A stretch of DNA of 64,000 bases. Source: Herbihabitans rhizosphaerae. Lineage in GTDB: Bacteria > Actinomycetota > Actinomycetes > Mycobacteriales > Pseudonocardiaceae. How positions within the stretch are numbered: the stretch's first letter is position 1; each line of letters opens with the position of its first letter. Under the pieces are notes generated by a model. That model saw only the letters and a list, made by a program, of their open reading frames with translations. It did no database searches and had not been told where the DNA came from. A program made the position numbers and the translations under genes. This document shows, in pieces, positions 16,998 to 24,949 of the stretch. The stretch is from assembly GCF_004216555.1 (NCBI RefSeq), contig NZ_SGWQ01000001.1, forward strand, positions 679,126 to 743,125. Reading direction: 5' to 3'.

Positions 16998-17972
16998 CTA
17001 ACAGGGCACCACGTCGTCCGGCAGCGGTCCGGACGCGCGCAGCGCGGCGAGCACCATCGTCTGCACGTGCGGGTTGGCCGGTTCCTGTTGGTGTGTAACG
17101 GGTTCCGCCTCGCACACCCGGCGCGGCGCGTGCGGCCCCTCGACCAGGTACCGGTGGTTCGGGTCGGCGAAGATGTCGTCGGTCTTGCCGGCGATCGCGG
17201 CCGGGCCGATGAACACGTTGGCCGTGCTCTCCCCCGCCACGAACGGGTTACCGGCCCACGCCTCCTCGTTGATCCCGATCGAGGTGTACGAGACGCCGGG
17301 CCGCGCCTCCGGATCGTTGACGTACCCCAGGAACCTGCCGCCGTCCAGTTTCAGGATCTCCGGGCACGCCGGGAGCAGCGGCACGCAGCCGATCAGGGTC
17401 AGCGGCGAGCTGTTCGCGTCGATGCCGTGGTTCGGGCCGCCGAGGCTGATCACGTCGTCCACCCTCGCGGCGTTGCCCGAACCCTTGAGGTAGGACCGCG
17501 TGATCGGCGCGCCCAGGCTGTGCGCGATCACGTGCACCTTGTCCGCGCCCGTCGCGTGCTGGACGCCGCGCACGAACACGTCGAGCTGTGTGGTGCTCGG
17601 CGCGACGCGCACGGTCAGGTCGAGCGCGGGATCGTCGTAGTTGGGTGCCGCGTGGTACATCGACAGGAACCAGTTGTGGTTCAACGCGAAGACGCAGTGA
17701 CCGTCCTCGGTGAGCTTGCGGGTCAGCTCGGCGAACGGGCCGGGGTCGGCCGGGACGCCGGGCACGCCCGTCGCGCCGTGCACGAAGATCACCGGGCGCC
17801 CGCCGTCGCGCGGCTTGCAGGCCCAGTCGTTGGCACCCTGGACAGGGGCGACCAGGCCGCGGGCCGCCTTCTCGGCACGCTCACCGTGCGTGTCGGCCAT
17901 CGCGGGCGTACTGGTCACCAGTGCTGCCGTGACGGCGGCGGTCACGGCCGCCAGCGCGACTCTCTTCAGCAT
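16998..17972 (-). CDS. Secreted class-2-type lipase
   Basis: A 324-residue exported alpha/beta hydrolase. The signal peptide runs to about residue 27 (VTAALVTSTPAMADT). Catalytic elements: oxyanion strand IFVHGATG, nucleophile elbow AHSLGAP, and acid/His candidates in the second half (ADPNHRYLVEG). Six cysteines, one the final residue, suggest several disulfides in the exported protein. The family includes actinobacterial extracellular triacylglycerol lipases. ATG at 17972 is used because it starts a proper signal peptide with GGAG upstream. It converges on the DUF899 gene 6 bases away. Confidence 0.85.
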   Translation of the reverse strand: MLKRVALAAVTAAVTAALVTSTPAMADTHGERAEKAARGLVAPVQGANDWACKPRDGGRPVIFVHGATGVPGVPADPGPFAELTRKLTEDGHCVFALNHNWFLSMYHAAPNYDDPALDLTVRVAPSTTQLDVFVRGVQHATGADKVHVIAHSLGAPITRSYLKGSGNAARVDDVISLGGPNHGIDANSSPLTLIGCVPLLPACPEILKLDGGRFLGYVNDPEARPGVSYTSIGINEEAWAGNPFVAGESTANVFIGPAAIAGKTDDIFADPNHRYLVEGPHAPRRVCEAEPVTHQQEPANPHVQTMVLAALRASGPLPDDVVPC

Positions 17973-18047
17973 CCCCGACTCCGATCGTGAACCCACCGCG
18001 CACCACCGTATCGATTACGAACACCACTGTCCACCAATGGTGCACAG

Positions 18048-18091
18048 CGCGGGACTCACCGGTGCGGAGCGCGGGACTCGCGAGGTCAGGC
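18048..18091. repeat. REP-like element, copy 1
   Basis: Forty-four bases match 42606-42649 with four mismatches. Each copy covers the stop codon of a leftward gene (here the aldolase) and holds two direct copies of CGCGGGACTC. The unit is the same one that forms a large hairpin at the second location. Confidence 0.7.
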
Positions 18092-18919
18092 GTCGAGGAC
18101 GTCCAGGAGGCGGGCCACCTCGGCGGCGACGGCGTCGCGGCCGGGGCGCAGGTACTTGCGGGTGTCCACGACCTCGGGGTTGGCCGCCAGGTAGTCGCGC
18201 ACCGCGAGGGTGAACGCCTTGTTCAAGTGCGTCGCGATGTTCACCTTCGTCATGCCGGCGTGCACCGAACGGGTGAGATCGGCGTCCGGCACGCCCGACG
18301 AGCCGTGCAGCACCAGTGGCACCGGCAACGCGTCACGCAGCTTGGTGATCAGCTCGAAGTCGACCGACGCGTCCCTGGTGAGCATCGCGTGCGAGGTGCC
18401 GACCGCCACGGCCAGCGCGTCAACACCCGTGGAGTCCACATAGGACAGTGCCTCGGCCGGGTCGGTGCGCGCGCCCGGCGCGTGCACCCCGTCCTTGCCG
18501 CCCACCTCGCCCAGCTCGGCCTCGACGTACACGCCGGCCGCCCGGCACTCGCGCACCACGTCGGCCGTCGAGCGCACGTTGTCCTCATACGACATCGTGG
18601 ACGCGTCGTACATGACCGACCCGAATCCGAGCTGGACCGCTTGGCGCACAAGGGAAAGGTCGGTCGCGTGATCGAGGTGCACGGCGGTCGGCGCGGTCGA
18701 GGCGCGCGCGACGGCGAGTGTGGCCAGCCCGATCGGCTCCAGCGCGCCGTGGTAGCGCACCGCGTTCTCGCTGATCTGCAGGATCACCGGTGCGCCGGCC
18801 CGCTCCGCACCGGCGACCAGTGCCTCGGCGTGTTCGAGCTGGATGACGTTGAACGCGCCGACGCCCTTGCCGGCCGCCGCGGCCGGCCCCACGATGTCAG
18901 CTGTCGGTGTGAGCGGCAC
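18086..18919 (-). CDS. Class II ketose-bisphosphate aldolase (tagatose/fructose type)
   Basis: A 277-residue zinc-dependent aldolase of the GatY/FbaA family, expected to split tagatose-1,6- or fructose-1,6-bisphosphate into DHAP and glyceraldehyde-3-phosphate. Signs: GAFNV opening, HLDHATDL (catalytic Asp and zinc His), YVEAELGEVGGKDG (zinc Glu region), LHGSSGVPD (zinc His) and VNIATHLNKAF. GTG at 18919 follows GGAGGA by 7 bases and overlaps the preceding kinase gene by 23 bases. Third gene of a ROK-PfkB-aldolase operon, which favours an amino-sugar or tagatose role over central glycolysis. Confidence 0.88.
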   Translation of the reverse strand: MPLTPTADIVGPAAAAGKGVGAFNVIQLEHAEALVAGAERAGAPVILQISENAVRYHGALEPIGLATLAVARASTAPTAVHLDHATDLSLVRQAVQLGFGSVMYDASTMSYEDNVRSTADVVRECRAAGVYVEAELGEVGGKDGVHAPGARTDPAEALSYVDSTGVDALAVAVGTSHAMLTRDASVDFELITKLRDALPVPLVLHGSSGVPDADLTRSVHAGMTKVNIATHLNKAFTLAVRDYLAANPEVVDTRKYLRPGRDAVAAEVARLLDVLDA

Positions 18920-19826
18920 TGAGTTCCTCCAGGTGAACGGTCGGTCGAATCCCCCGGCGCGCCTCGACGTCGATCTCGCCGGCGACCGGGGCGAGCACGG
19001 CGGCGGCGGACACGGCGGTCGCCTCGGCGAGCACGTCCGGCCACGCCTCCCCCCGCCGCAGGCCGGCGGCGAGCGCGGCCACGCAGGCGTCTCCCGCGCC
19101 GGTCGGGTTGCCGCGCAACGGTTCCGGCACCCGGGCAAGCCACGAACCGTCCACTGTGGACAGCAGCAACCCGTTGCCGCCGAGCGACGCGGCCACCGCC
19201 CCGGCACCGGCCGTGCGCAGCGCCCCGGCTGCGGCCAGGTGATCCGTCTCGCCGGTCACCTCGAACAACTCCACCGCGTTCGGCTTCACCAAATCCGGGC
19301 GCGCGGCGACGGCGGCCCGCAGCGGGTCACCCGATGTGTCCACAATGGACAGAACACCGTGCTCGCGAGCCAGCCGCACCAGCACCGCGTACGCGTCGCC
19401 GGCGAGCCCTGGCGGCAGGCTGCCGGACAGCACGACCACGTCGGCGTCGGCCAGCAGCTGCGCGTACCGGGTCAGGAACGCCGCCCACTCCTCCGGCGAG
19501 ACCACCGGACCGGGCTCGTTCAGCACGGTCGCGTCACCGTCCGCAGTGGACACCACGGCGACCGTGCGCCGGGTCTCGCCGGCCACCGGCACCAGCGCGT
19601 CGATCACCTCGACGAGATCGGCACGGACGGCCGAACCCGTTGCCCCGCCGGCGAATCCGGTCACCACGGCGGTCTCGCCGAGCCGCCGCAGCACCCGCGC
19701 GACGTTGATCCCTTTGCCACCGGCGCGCGCGTGCACGGCATTCACCCGATGCGAGTGGTGCGGCACCAGGCGCGGCACCTCGTAGGTCACGTCCAGCGCC
19801 AGGTTCAGCGTCACGGTGAGGATCAC
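18897..19826 (-). CDS. PfkB-family sugar-phosphate kinase (1-phosphofructokinase/tagatose-6-phosphate kinase type)
   Basis: A 309-residue ribokinase-fold kinase. Signatures: TLNLALDVTYEV start, ARAGGKGINVARVLRRLG (substrate-binding GGKG), VLSGSLPPG and GNPTGAGDACVAALAAG with the catalytic Asp. In this operon it most likely phosphorylates tagatose-6-phosphate or fructose-phosphate to the bisphosphate cut by the aldolase. GTG at 19826 overlaps the ROK gene stop as GTGA. Three copies of the dispersed palindrome lie within or at the edge of its coding sequence. Confidence 0.87.
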   Translation of the reverse strand: MILTVTLNLALDVTYEVPRLVPHHSHRVNAVHARAGGKGINVARVLRRLGETAVVTGFAGGATGSAVRADLVEVIDALVPVAGETRRTVAVVSTADGDATVLNEPGPVVSPEEWAAFLTRYAQLLADADVVVLSGSLPPGLAGDAYAVLVRLAREHGVLSIVDTSGDPLRAAVAARPDLVKPNAVELFEVTGETDHLAAAGALRTAGAGAVAASLGGNGLLLSTVDGSWLARVPEPLRGNPTGAGDACVAALAAGLRRGEAWPDVLAEATAVSAAAVLAPVAGEIDVEARRGIRPTVHLEELSAAHTDS

Positions 19827-20758
19827 CGGCGCACACCCTTCGGCGTCACGCCGACCTGCTCCCACCCCAGCAGCCCGGCGCCCATGTAGCCGGCGCGGTC
19901 GCCCAGCGCGGCCAGCACGACGTCCGGCCGGCGCTGGAAGGTCAGCCGCTTGAGCAGCGTCTCGCGCAGCGGGGCCAGCAGCACGTCGCCGGACTCGGCG
20001 AGCCCGCCGCCGATCACCACGACCTCCGGTCCGAGCACGGTGATCGCGATGACCAGCGCGTACGCGAGCGCCTCGATCGCCTCGGCCCACACCGCACGCG
20101 CGTCGCTGTCGTCGGCCATCCGCTCGACCACGTCGATCGCGCCGGTCACCCGCGATCCGCTGCGCGCGTTGTACCGGCGCGCCACGGCGGCGGCGGACGC
20201 GATCGTCTCCAGGCACCCCCGGTTGCCGCACCCGCACTTCGGCCCGCCGGGCTCGACCACGATGTGCCCGATCTCGCCGGCGTAGCCACCGGCCACGAAC
20301 GGCTGGCCGTCCAGGAAGATCGCCGACGCGATGCCGGTACCGATCGGTACGAACAGCACGTTGCGCGCCTCCTTGGCGGCGCCGACGCGGAACTCGGCGA
20401 GCCCGCCGATACGCACGTCGTGCCCGACCGCGACCGGCAGGTGGGTGCTGGCCGCGACCAGCTCGCGCACGGCGAGGTTGCGCCAGCCGAGGTTGGCCGA
20501 GAACCGCACCAGCCCGAGGTCGTCGTCCACGATCCCGGGCACGGCGAGCCCGGCCGCGCGGACCCGAAAGCCCTGCTGGTCACCGACGGCCTGCAACTGC
20601 GCGACGACGTCGACCACCTGGTCCGGCCGGGCGATCCCGCCTCGGCGCTCGGTCGGCGTGCGCACCACGTTGGAGGTGCGCAATTCCCGGTCGACCAGTG
20701 CCGCCTTGAGGCCGGTACCGCCCAGATCCACGGCGACCACGCGGTCCAGGTTGGCCAC
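19823..20758 (-). CDS. ROK-family sugar kinase
   Basis: A 311-residue ROK protein without the N-terminal helix-turn-helix found in ROK repressors, so a kinase. Seen: phosphate-binding AVDLGGTGLKAALVD, VGHDVRIGGLAEF (catalytic Asp), EIGHIVVEPGGPKCGCGNRGCLETIAS with the conserved zinc site (His plus three Cys), and VVIGGGLAESG. ROK kinases of this form act on glucose, N-acetylglucosamine, N-acetylgalactosamine or related sugars; the operon suggests an amino sugar. GTG at 20758 follows GGGAGG by 8 bases. Confidence 0.88.
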   Translation of the reverse strand: MANLDRVVAVDLGGTGLKAALVDRELRTSNVVRTPTERRGGIARPDQVVDVVAQLQAVGDQQGFRVRAAGLAVPGIVDDDLGLVRFSANLGWRNLAVRELVAASTHLPVAVGHDVRIGGLAEFRVGAAKEARNVLFVPIGTGIASAIFLDGQPFVAGGYAGEIGHIVVEPGGPKCGCGNRGCLETIASAAAVARRYNARSGSRVTGAIDVVERMADDSDARAVWAEAIEALAYALVIAITVLGPEVVVIGGGLAESGDVLLAPLRETLLKRLTFQRRPDVVLAALGDRAGYMGAGLLGWEQVGVTPKGVRR

Positions 20759-20933
20759 GATGTGTACCTCCCGCGATGCCGCGCCAGCCTGTCGACGCGC
20801 AATCTTGTTCGTTACGGCCCAAAATAGTGCACTATGAAGCACCCTATGTGCGAGCGTGCTGTGCATACCGTGCGCGAAACTGTATGAAACAGCACCAAGG
20901 GTGCTCGTGTCAGCACGCAGGACGGAGATCAGC
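20759..20933. promoter_or_regulatory. Divergent promoter region of the catabolic operon and its DeoR regulator
   Basis: The region is less GC-rich than its surroundings. It contains a perfect 10-bp palindrome TAGTGCACTA (20825-20834) and an inverted repeat AGCACC-AAG-GGTGCT (20891-20905) near the regulator start. Repeated TGTGC/GTGCG words lie between them. These are candidate DeoR-type operators, but no consensus is available to confirm it. Confidence 0.45.
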
Positions 20934-21719
20934 GTGGACCGTTATGAACGGCTCAGCGCGCTGCTGGAGATGCTCGGGCAGCGCGGCAAGGTCGATGTCG
21001 ACGATCTCGCGGAGGAACTCGACGTGTCCGCCGCGACGATCCGGCGCGACCTCGACCACCTGGCCGAGCAGCAGTTGCTCACCCGCACCAGGGGCGGCGC
21101 GGTGGCCAACAACGTCGCCTACGACCTGCCGCTGCGGTACAAGACCGCCCGGCGTGCCTCGGAGAAGGAGCGCATCGCGCGGGCGGCGGCGAGCATGGTC
21201 GGCCGGGGCAGCGTGGTCGGCCTGTCCGGCGGCACCACGGCCACCGAGGTCGGCCGGACGCTGGCCACGCATCCCGACCTGAGCACCAAGGCGGACGGCC
21301 CCACGCTGACCGTGGTCACCAACGCGCTGAACATCGCCAACGAGCTGGCGGTCCGGCCGCACGTGAAGATCGTGGTCACCGGCGGGGTGGCGCGGCCGCA
21401 GTCCTTCGAGCTGACCGGCCCGCTCGGCACCCGCATCCTCACCGAGATCACGCTGGACGTGGTGTTCCTCGGCGTGGACGCGATCGACCCGAACAACGGC
21501 GCCTACGCCCACCACGAGGGCGAGGCCAGCATCAACCGGCTGATGGCCGACCGGTCGAAGAAGGTGGTGATCGTCGCGGACAGCACCAAGCTGGGCGCCA
21601 CCGCGTTCGCGCAGATCTGCCCGGTGTCCCAGCTGGACACGCTGATCACCGACTCGGCCGCGTCCTCGCCACTGGTCCAGGCGTTCGAGGCAGAGGGTGT
21701 GGAGGTAATTACGGTCTAG
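20934..21719 (+). CDS. DeoR-family sugar regulator
   Basis: A 261-residue repressor. Residues ~1-60 form the DeoR helix-turn-helix (MDRYERLSALLEML, LAEELDVSAATIRRDLDHL), and the rest is the DeoRC sugar-phosphate sensor (GSVVGLSGGTTATEVGR, VVTNALNIANEL, VVTGGVARPQSFELTGPLG, GVDAIDPNNGAYAHHEGEA). Divergent from the kinase/aldolase operon and upstream of the SIS isomerase, so it probably controls both in response to a phosphorylated sugar. GTG at 20934 fits the family start and has GGAG upstream; GTG 20907 is possible. Its TAG stop lies within a DasR-like site. Confidence 0.88.
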   Translation: MDRYERLSALLEMLGQRGKVDVDDLAEELDVSAATIRRDLDHLAEQQLLTRTRGGAVANNVAYDLPLRYKTARRASEKERIARAAASMVGRGSVVGLSGGTTATEVGRTLATHPDLSTKADGPTLTVVTNALNIANELAVRPHVKIVVTGGVARPQSFELTGPLGTRILTEITLDVVFLGVDAIDPNNGAYAHHEGEASINRLMADRSKKVVIVADSTKLGATAFAQICPVSQLDTLITDSAASSPLVQAFEAEGVEVITV

Positions 21720-21723
21720 ACCA
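21712..21723. promoter_or_regulatory. DasR-type operator (dre-like) upstream of the SIS gene
   Basis: CGGTCTAGACCA matches the central dre palindrome TGGTCTAGACCA at 11 of 12 positions. It lies 72-83 bases upstream of the SIS start and overlaps the deoR stop. Downstream, two direct copies of GTGCAACT flank the probable promoter. Confidence 0.65.
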
Positions 21724-21794
21724 TTGCATGCTTGTGCAACTTTTTGCTAGAAATAACGCATAAACGTGCAACTACGTCCTGTGGTGGAGAACGC

Positions 21795-22670
21795 ATGTCC
21801 TACGTCGATCAGGAGATCGCGAGCCAGCCGGAGTGCTGGCGGCGCGCGGCCGAGGTGGTGGCCACCGGCGCGGCCGGCGAGCTGCCCCAGGCCGGCGAGC
21901 GAGTCGCGGTGATCGGCTGCGGTACCTCGCTCTACATCGCCCAGAGCTACGCCGTGCTGCGCGAGCGCGCCGGCCAGGGCGAGACCGACGCGTGGGCCGC
22001 CTCGGAGTTCCCGACCGGCCGCGGCTACGACCGGGTCGTCGCGATCACCCGCTCCGGCACCACCACCGAGGTGCTCGACGCGCTGCGGAACACGCCCGCC
22101 CGGACCGTCGCGATCACCGCGGACGGCACCACACCGGTCAAGGACGCCGCCGACGCGCTGATCGTGCTCGACTTCGCCGACGAGCGCTCGGTGGTCCAGA
22201 CCCGGTTCGCCACCACCACGCTCACGCTGCTCCGCGCGCACCTCGGCGATGACGTGGAACCCTTGTGCGCCAAGGCATTCGAGCTGCTCACCCAGCCGCT
22301 GCCGGACGACGCGGTGAACCGCACGCAGTTCACCTTCCTCGGCGCCGGCGCGACCGTGGGCCTGGCCAACGAGGCCGCGCTCAAGCTCCGCGAGGCCGCC
22401 CAGGCGTGGACCGAGTCCTACCCCGGCATGGAGTACCGGCACGGCCCGATCTCCATCACCGACGAGCGCTCGCTGGTGTGGGTGTTCGGCCCGGCGCCGG
22501 CCGGGCTGGTCGACGAGGTGAAGGCCACCGGCGCCGCCGTGCGGGCCACGGACAACGACGCGCAGGTCGAACTGGTGCTGGCGCAGCGGCTGGCCGTCGA
22601 ACTCGCCCGCGCCCGCGGGCTGGATCCCGACCACCCGCGCAATCTCGAGCGTTCCGTGATCCTCAACTGA
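21795..22670 (+). CDS. SIS-domain sugar isomerase/deaminase (AgaS-like)
   Basis: A 291-residue protein with two SIS domains and no glutaminase domain, unlike GlmS. Seen: VIGCGTSLYIAQSYA, AASEFPTGRGYDRVVAITRSGTTTEVL (phosphate-binding Ser/Thr loop), then a second domain with FLGAGATVGLANEAALKLREAAQAWTE and YRHGPISI. Such proteins convert an amino-sugar phosphate to a ketose phosphate with loss of ammonia, or isomerise sugar phosphates. Next to ROK, PfkB and aldolase genes, galactosamine-6-phosphate or glucosamine-6-phosphate is the likely substrate. ATG at 21795 has GGAGA upstream. Confidence 0.85.
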   Translation: MSYVDQEIASQPECWRRAAEVVATGAAGELPQAGERVAVIGCGTSLYIAQSYAVLRERAGQGETDAWAASEFPTGRGYDRVVAITRSGTTTEVLDALRNTPARTVAITADGTTPVKDAADALIVLDFADERSVVQTRFATTTLTLLRAHLGDDVEPLCAKAFELLTQPLPDDAVNRTQFTFLGAGATVGLANEAALKLREAAQAWTESYPGMEYRHGPISITDERSLVWVFGPAPAGLVDEVKATGAAVRATDNDAQVELVLAQRLAVELARARGLDPDHPRNLERSVILN

Positions 22671-22720
22671 CCCCCGTTTTGCGATAGCGTGCGAGCGCAT
22701 CGCCGCAGAAGGGACCCGAT

Positions 22721-23851
22721 ATGGCAGCCGTGACATTCGAGGGAACGAGCCGCTACTACGCGGGCGTCGACCGGCCCGCCGTGGACAGCCTCGATCTCGA
22801 GGTCGCCGATGGCGAGTTCCTCGTGCTCGTCGGCCCGTCCGGCTGCGGAAAGTCGACAACGCTGCGCATGCTCGCCGGCCTTGAGCCGGTGGACGCCGGC
22901 CAGGTGTCGATCGGTGAGCGGGACGTGACAAACCTGCCGCCCAAGGACCGGGACATCGCCATGGTGTTCCAGAACTACGCGCTCTACCCGCACATGACGG
23001 TGGCCGACAACATCGGCTTCCACCTCAAGATCAAGCGCGTGCCGAAGGCCGAGCGGATGGAGCGGGTGCGCGAGGCGGCGAAGCTGCTCGACCTCACCGA
23101 GTACCTGGATCGCAAGCCCGCCAAGCTTTCCGGCGGCCAGCGGCAGCGCGTGGCGATGGGCCGCGCGATCGTCCGCGAGCCGCAGGTGTTCTGCATGGAC
23201 GAGCCACTGTCCAACTTGGACGCGAAGCTGCGAGTGCAGACCCGCACCCAGATCGCGTCGCTGCAGCGGCGGCTCGGCGTCACCACGATCTACGTGACAC
23301 ACGACCAGGTCGAGGCGATGACCATGGGCGACCGCGTAGCGGTGCTCAAGGAGGGCCTGCTGCAGCAGTGCGACACCCCGGTCGGCCTGTTCGCCAAGCC
23401 GGCCAACCTGTTCGTCGCCGGGTTCATCGGCTCGCCGGCCATGAACCTGTTGCGCGCCAAGGTGGACGGCGACGGCGCGCGGATCAACGGGCACACCGTC
23501 GGGCTCACCCCGGCCCAGCGGTCGGCGCTGACCAGCGACAAGATCGTGATCGGCATCCGGCCCGAGGGCTGGGAGGTCACAACCGAGGACAACGGCATCT
23601 CGGCGACCGTCGAGGTTGTCGAGGAGCTGGGCAGCGACCAGTACCTGTACTGCTCGGCGACCGAGCCGGTGCTCATCGACCCGACGGAGATCGCCGAGGA
23701 GACCGCGGACGAGGCCGAGGCGCCGCACTCGCTCACCGTGCGCACGCCGGGCATGTCGCCGGCCCAGCGCGGCGACAAGATCGGGCTGATCCCGAAGACC
23801 GGCGCGGTGCACCTGTTCGACCCGGAGACCGGCGCCCGCCTCCCCGGCTAA
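22721..23851 (+). CDS. msiK: MsiK/UgpC-type sugar ABC transporter ATPase
   Basis: A 376-residue ATPase of the CUT1 class. Walker A GPSGCGKSTT (~38-47), Q-loop QNYALYPHM, signature LSGGQRQRVAMGRA, Walker B FCMDEPLSNLD and switch His in YVTHDQVEAMTM; residues ~240-376 are the regulatory OB-like domain with DPETGARLPG at the end. MsiK proteins energise several sugar importers encoded elsewhere. The permease/binding-protein operon at 29.6-32.7 kb has no ATPase of its own and is an obvious client. ATG is preceded by GAAGGGA. It follows the SIS gene by 50 bases. Confidence 0.88.
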   Translation: MAAVTFEGTSRYYAGVDRPAVDSLDLEVADGEFLVLVGPSGCGKSTTLRMLAGLEPVDAGQVSIGERDVTNLPPKDRDIAMVFQNYALYPHMTVADNIGFHLKIKRVPKAERMERVREAAKLLDLTEYLDRKPAKLSGGQRQRVAMGRAIVREPQVFCMDEPLSNLDAKLRVQTRTQIASLQRRLGVTTIYVTHDQVEAMTMGDRVAVLKEGLLQQCDTPVGLFAKPANLFVAGFIGSPAMNLLRAKVDGDGARINGHTVGLTPAQRSALTSDKIVIGIRPEGWEVTTEDNGISATVEVVEELGSDQYLYCSATEPVLIDPTEIAEETADEAEAPHSLTVRTPGMSPAQRGDKIGLIPKTGAVHLFDPETGARLPG

Positions 23852-23862
23852 CCCGCCCCCAC

Positions 23863-23889
23863 GTTTGTGGGTCTTCAAGACCCACAAAC
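23863..23889. terminator. Perfect inverted repeat after msiK
   Basis: GTTTGTGGGTCTT (23863-23875) is repeated inverted at 23877-23889, giving a 27-base near-perfect hairpin 11 bases after the msiK stop. It lacks a T-tract, as is common for actinobacterial terminators. Confidence 0.65.
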
Positions 23890-23986
23890 CCCCGGTCCGT
23901 GGTGTCCGCAACGACGGCAAACCCGCCCGCGGCACCTTGGCCAATCCATGAACAGCCGTGTCAGGACGCTGCTAGCGTCTGCCGAC

Positions 23987-24316
23987 ATGGCGGCTGACGT
24001 GCGTGAAGTGCTGGCCGAGCTGGACGAACAGCTCGGCGAACGGCGGCACACCGGCGAGTCGTCGGACCGTGCCGCCACCGCCGTGGTCGACGGGCGCGGC
24101 ACCCTGGTGACGCTGTCGCTGTCCGAGGACGTGCTGCGCGGGCCGCACCCCGAATCGCTCGGCACGGCGATCGTGCGTGCCGTGCACGCCGCCCGCGAGT
24201 CGGCCGGCGCGGCGTACGACACCTCTCTCCGGGAAACCTTCGCCGATGAGCCGCCACCACCCGCCGACGAGGACTTCTCGCAGCGCAGCCACGTCCGTCC
24301 CGAGGAGTCCTGGTGA
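23987..24316 (+). CDS. YbaB/EbfC-like protein
   Basis: A 109-residue acidic protein resembling the YbaB DNA-binding family that accompanies WXG100 genes in actinobacteria: MAADVREVLAELDEQLGERR, a central beta hairpin (ATAVVDGRGTLVTLSLSEDVL) and a helix (LGTAIVRAVHAARESAGAAY). ATG 23987 has no ribosome binding site but lies 8 bases after TAGCGT (23973-23978), consistent with a leaderless transcript starting the operon; ATG 23948 is an alternative. The next gene overlaps its stop as GTGA. Confidence 0.7.
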   Translation: MAADVREVLAELDEQLGERRHTGESSDRAATAVVDGRGTLVTLSLSEDVLRGPHPESLGTAIVRAVHAARESAGAAYDTSLRETFADEPPPPADEDFSQRSHVRPEESW

Positions 24317-24621
24317 GCTTCGAGGACGAGGCGTACGCGCTGACCGCCGAGATCAAGGCCAACATCGAGCGGGCCGAGCAGGCCCGCGACTCCGCCGTCG
24401 CGCGCCGGTTCGAGCAGAAGATCACCGGCGGCATCGGCACCGTGATCGTGGACGGCGCCGGGCTGCTGCTCGACGTACGGCTGGATCAGCAGGCGATCAC
24501 CTACATGAGCGCGCGGGCCGTCGGCGACGCGGTGCTGCGCGCGATCACCGAGGCCGAACGGCGGTCGCGGGACAACTACCGAGACACACTCGCGGCCGCG
24601 CGCCGCGAGGTCACCGTCTGA
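24313..24621 (+). CDS. Second YbaB/EbfC-like protein
   Basis: A 102-residue paralogue of the preceding gene with the same order: N-terminal helix (YALTAEIKANIERAEQAR), beta hairpin (GIGTVIVDGAGLLLDVRLD) and C-terminal helix (VGDAVLRAITEAERRSRDNYRD). Two such proteins in tandem may form a heterodimer. GTG overlaps the upstream stop by 4 bases, so translation is coupled. Its role beside type VII substrates is unknown. Confidence 0.7.
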   Translation: MSFEDEAYALTAEIKANIERAEQARDSAVARRFEQKITGGIGTVIVDGAGLLLDVRLDQQAITYMSARAVGDAVLRAITEAERRSRDNYRDTLAAARREVTV

Positions 24622-24637
24622 GGCGAGGGGGACGGGC

Positions 24638-24949
24638 GTGCCAGAGGGATTCGAGGTCAGACCGGGAGAGGTCGCGGGTGCCGGGCGCACCGCGTGCGAC
24701 CTCGCCGAGGCGTTGCGCACCGCGCGAACCACGTGGAACGGCGCGACCAAGGACGGTGGCGCGTGCGGGCTGAGCGTGGCCCGGAACGCGTACACCGGCA
24801 TGCACGACACCTGGTTCGACGAGATCGGCGTGCACATCACGCTGCTGGAGCAGCTCTGCAAGGAGTTGCGCGCGTCCGCGAACACCTACGGCGGCATCGA
24901 CACGGCCGTCGGCGACGCCTTCGGCAGGCGAGGCGGCCATGTCCAGTGA
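24638..24949 (+). CDS. WXG100-like small helical protein
   Basis: A 103-residue helical protein of the size and pattern of ESX-secreted partners: it opens FEVRPGEVAGAGRTACDLAEAL, has a Trp in the predicted turn (TTWNGATKDGG, where WXG would lie) and continues in a second helix ending in an Ala/Tyr/Gly segment (SANTYGGIDTAVGDAF). The turn is longer than the classical WXG. GTG follows GAGGGGGA. The next gene starts 11 bases before its stop, pointing to a partner relationship. Confidence 0.7.
   Translation: MPEGFEVRPGEVAGAGRTACDLAEALRTARTTWNGATKDGGACGLSVARNAYTGMHDTWFDEIGVHITLLEQLCKELRASANTYGGIDTAVGDAFGRRGGHVQ

Noticed and set aside
23209-23221. Perfect palindrome copy inside msiK
   Set aside because: Counted in the family, but it encodes the conserved LSNLD of the ATPase, so this one copy may be coincidental and is not evidence on its own.
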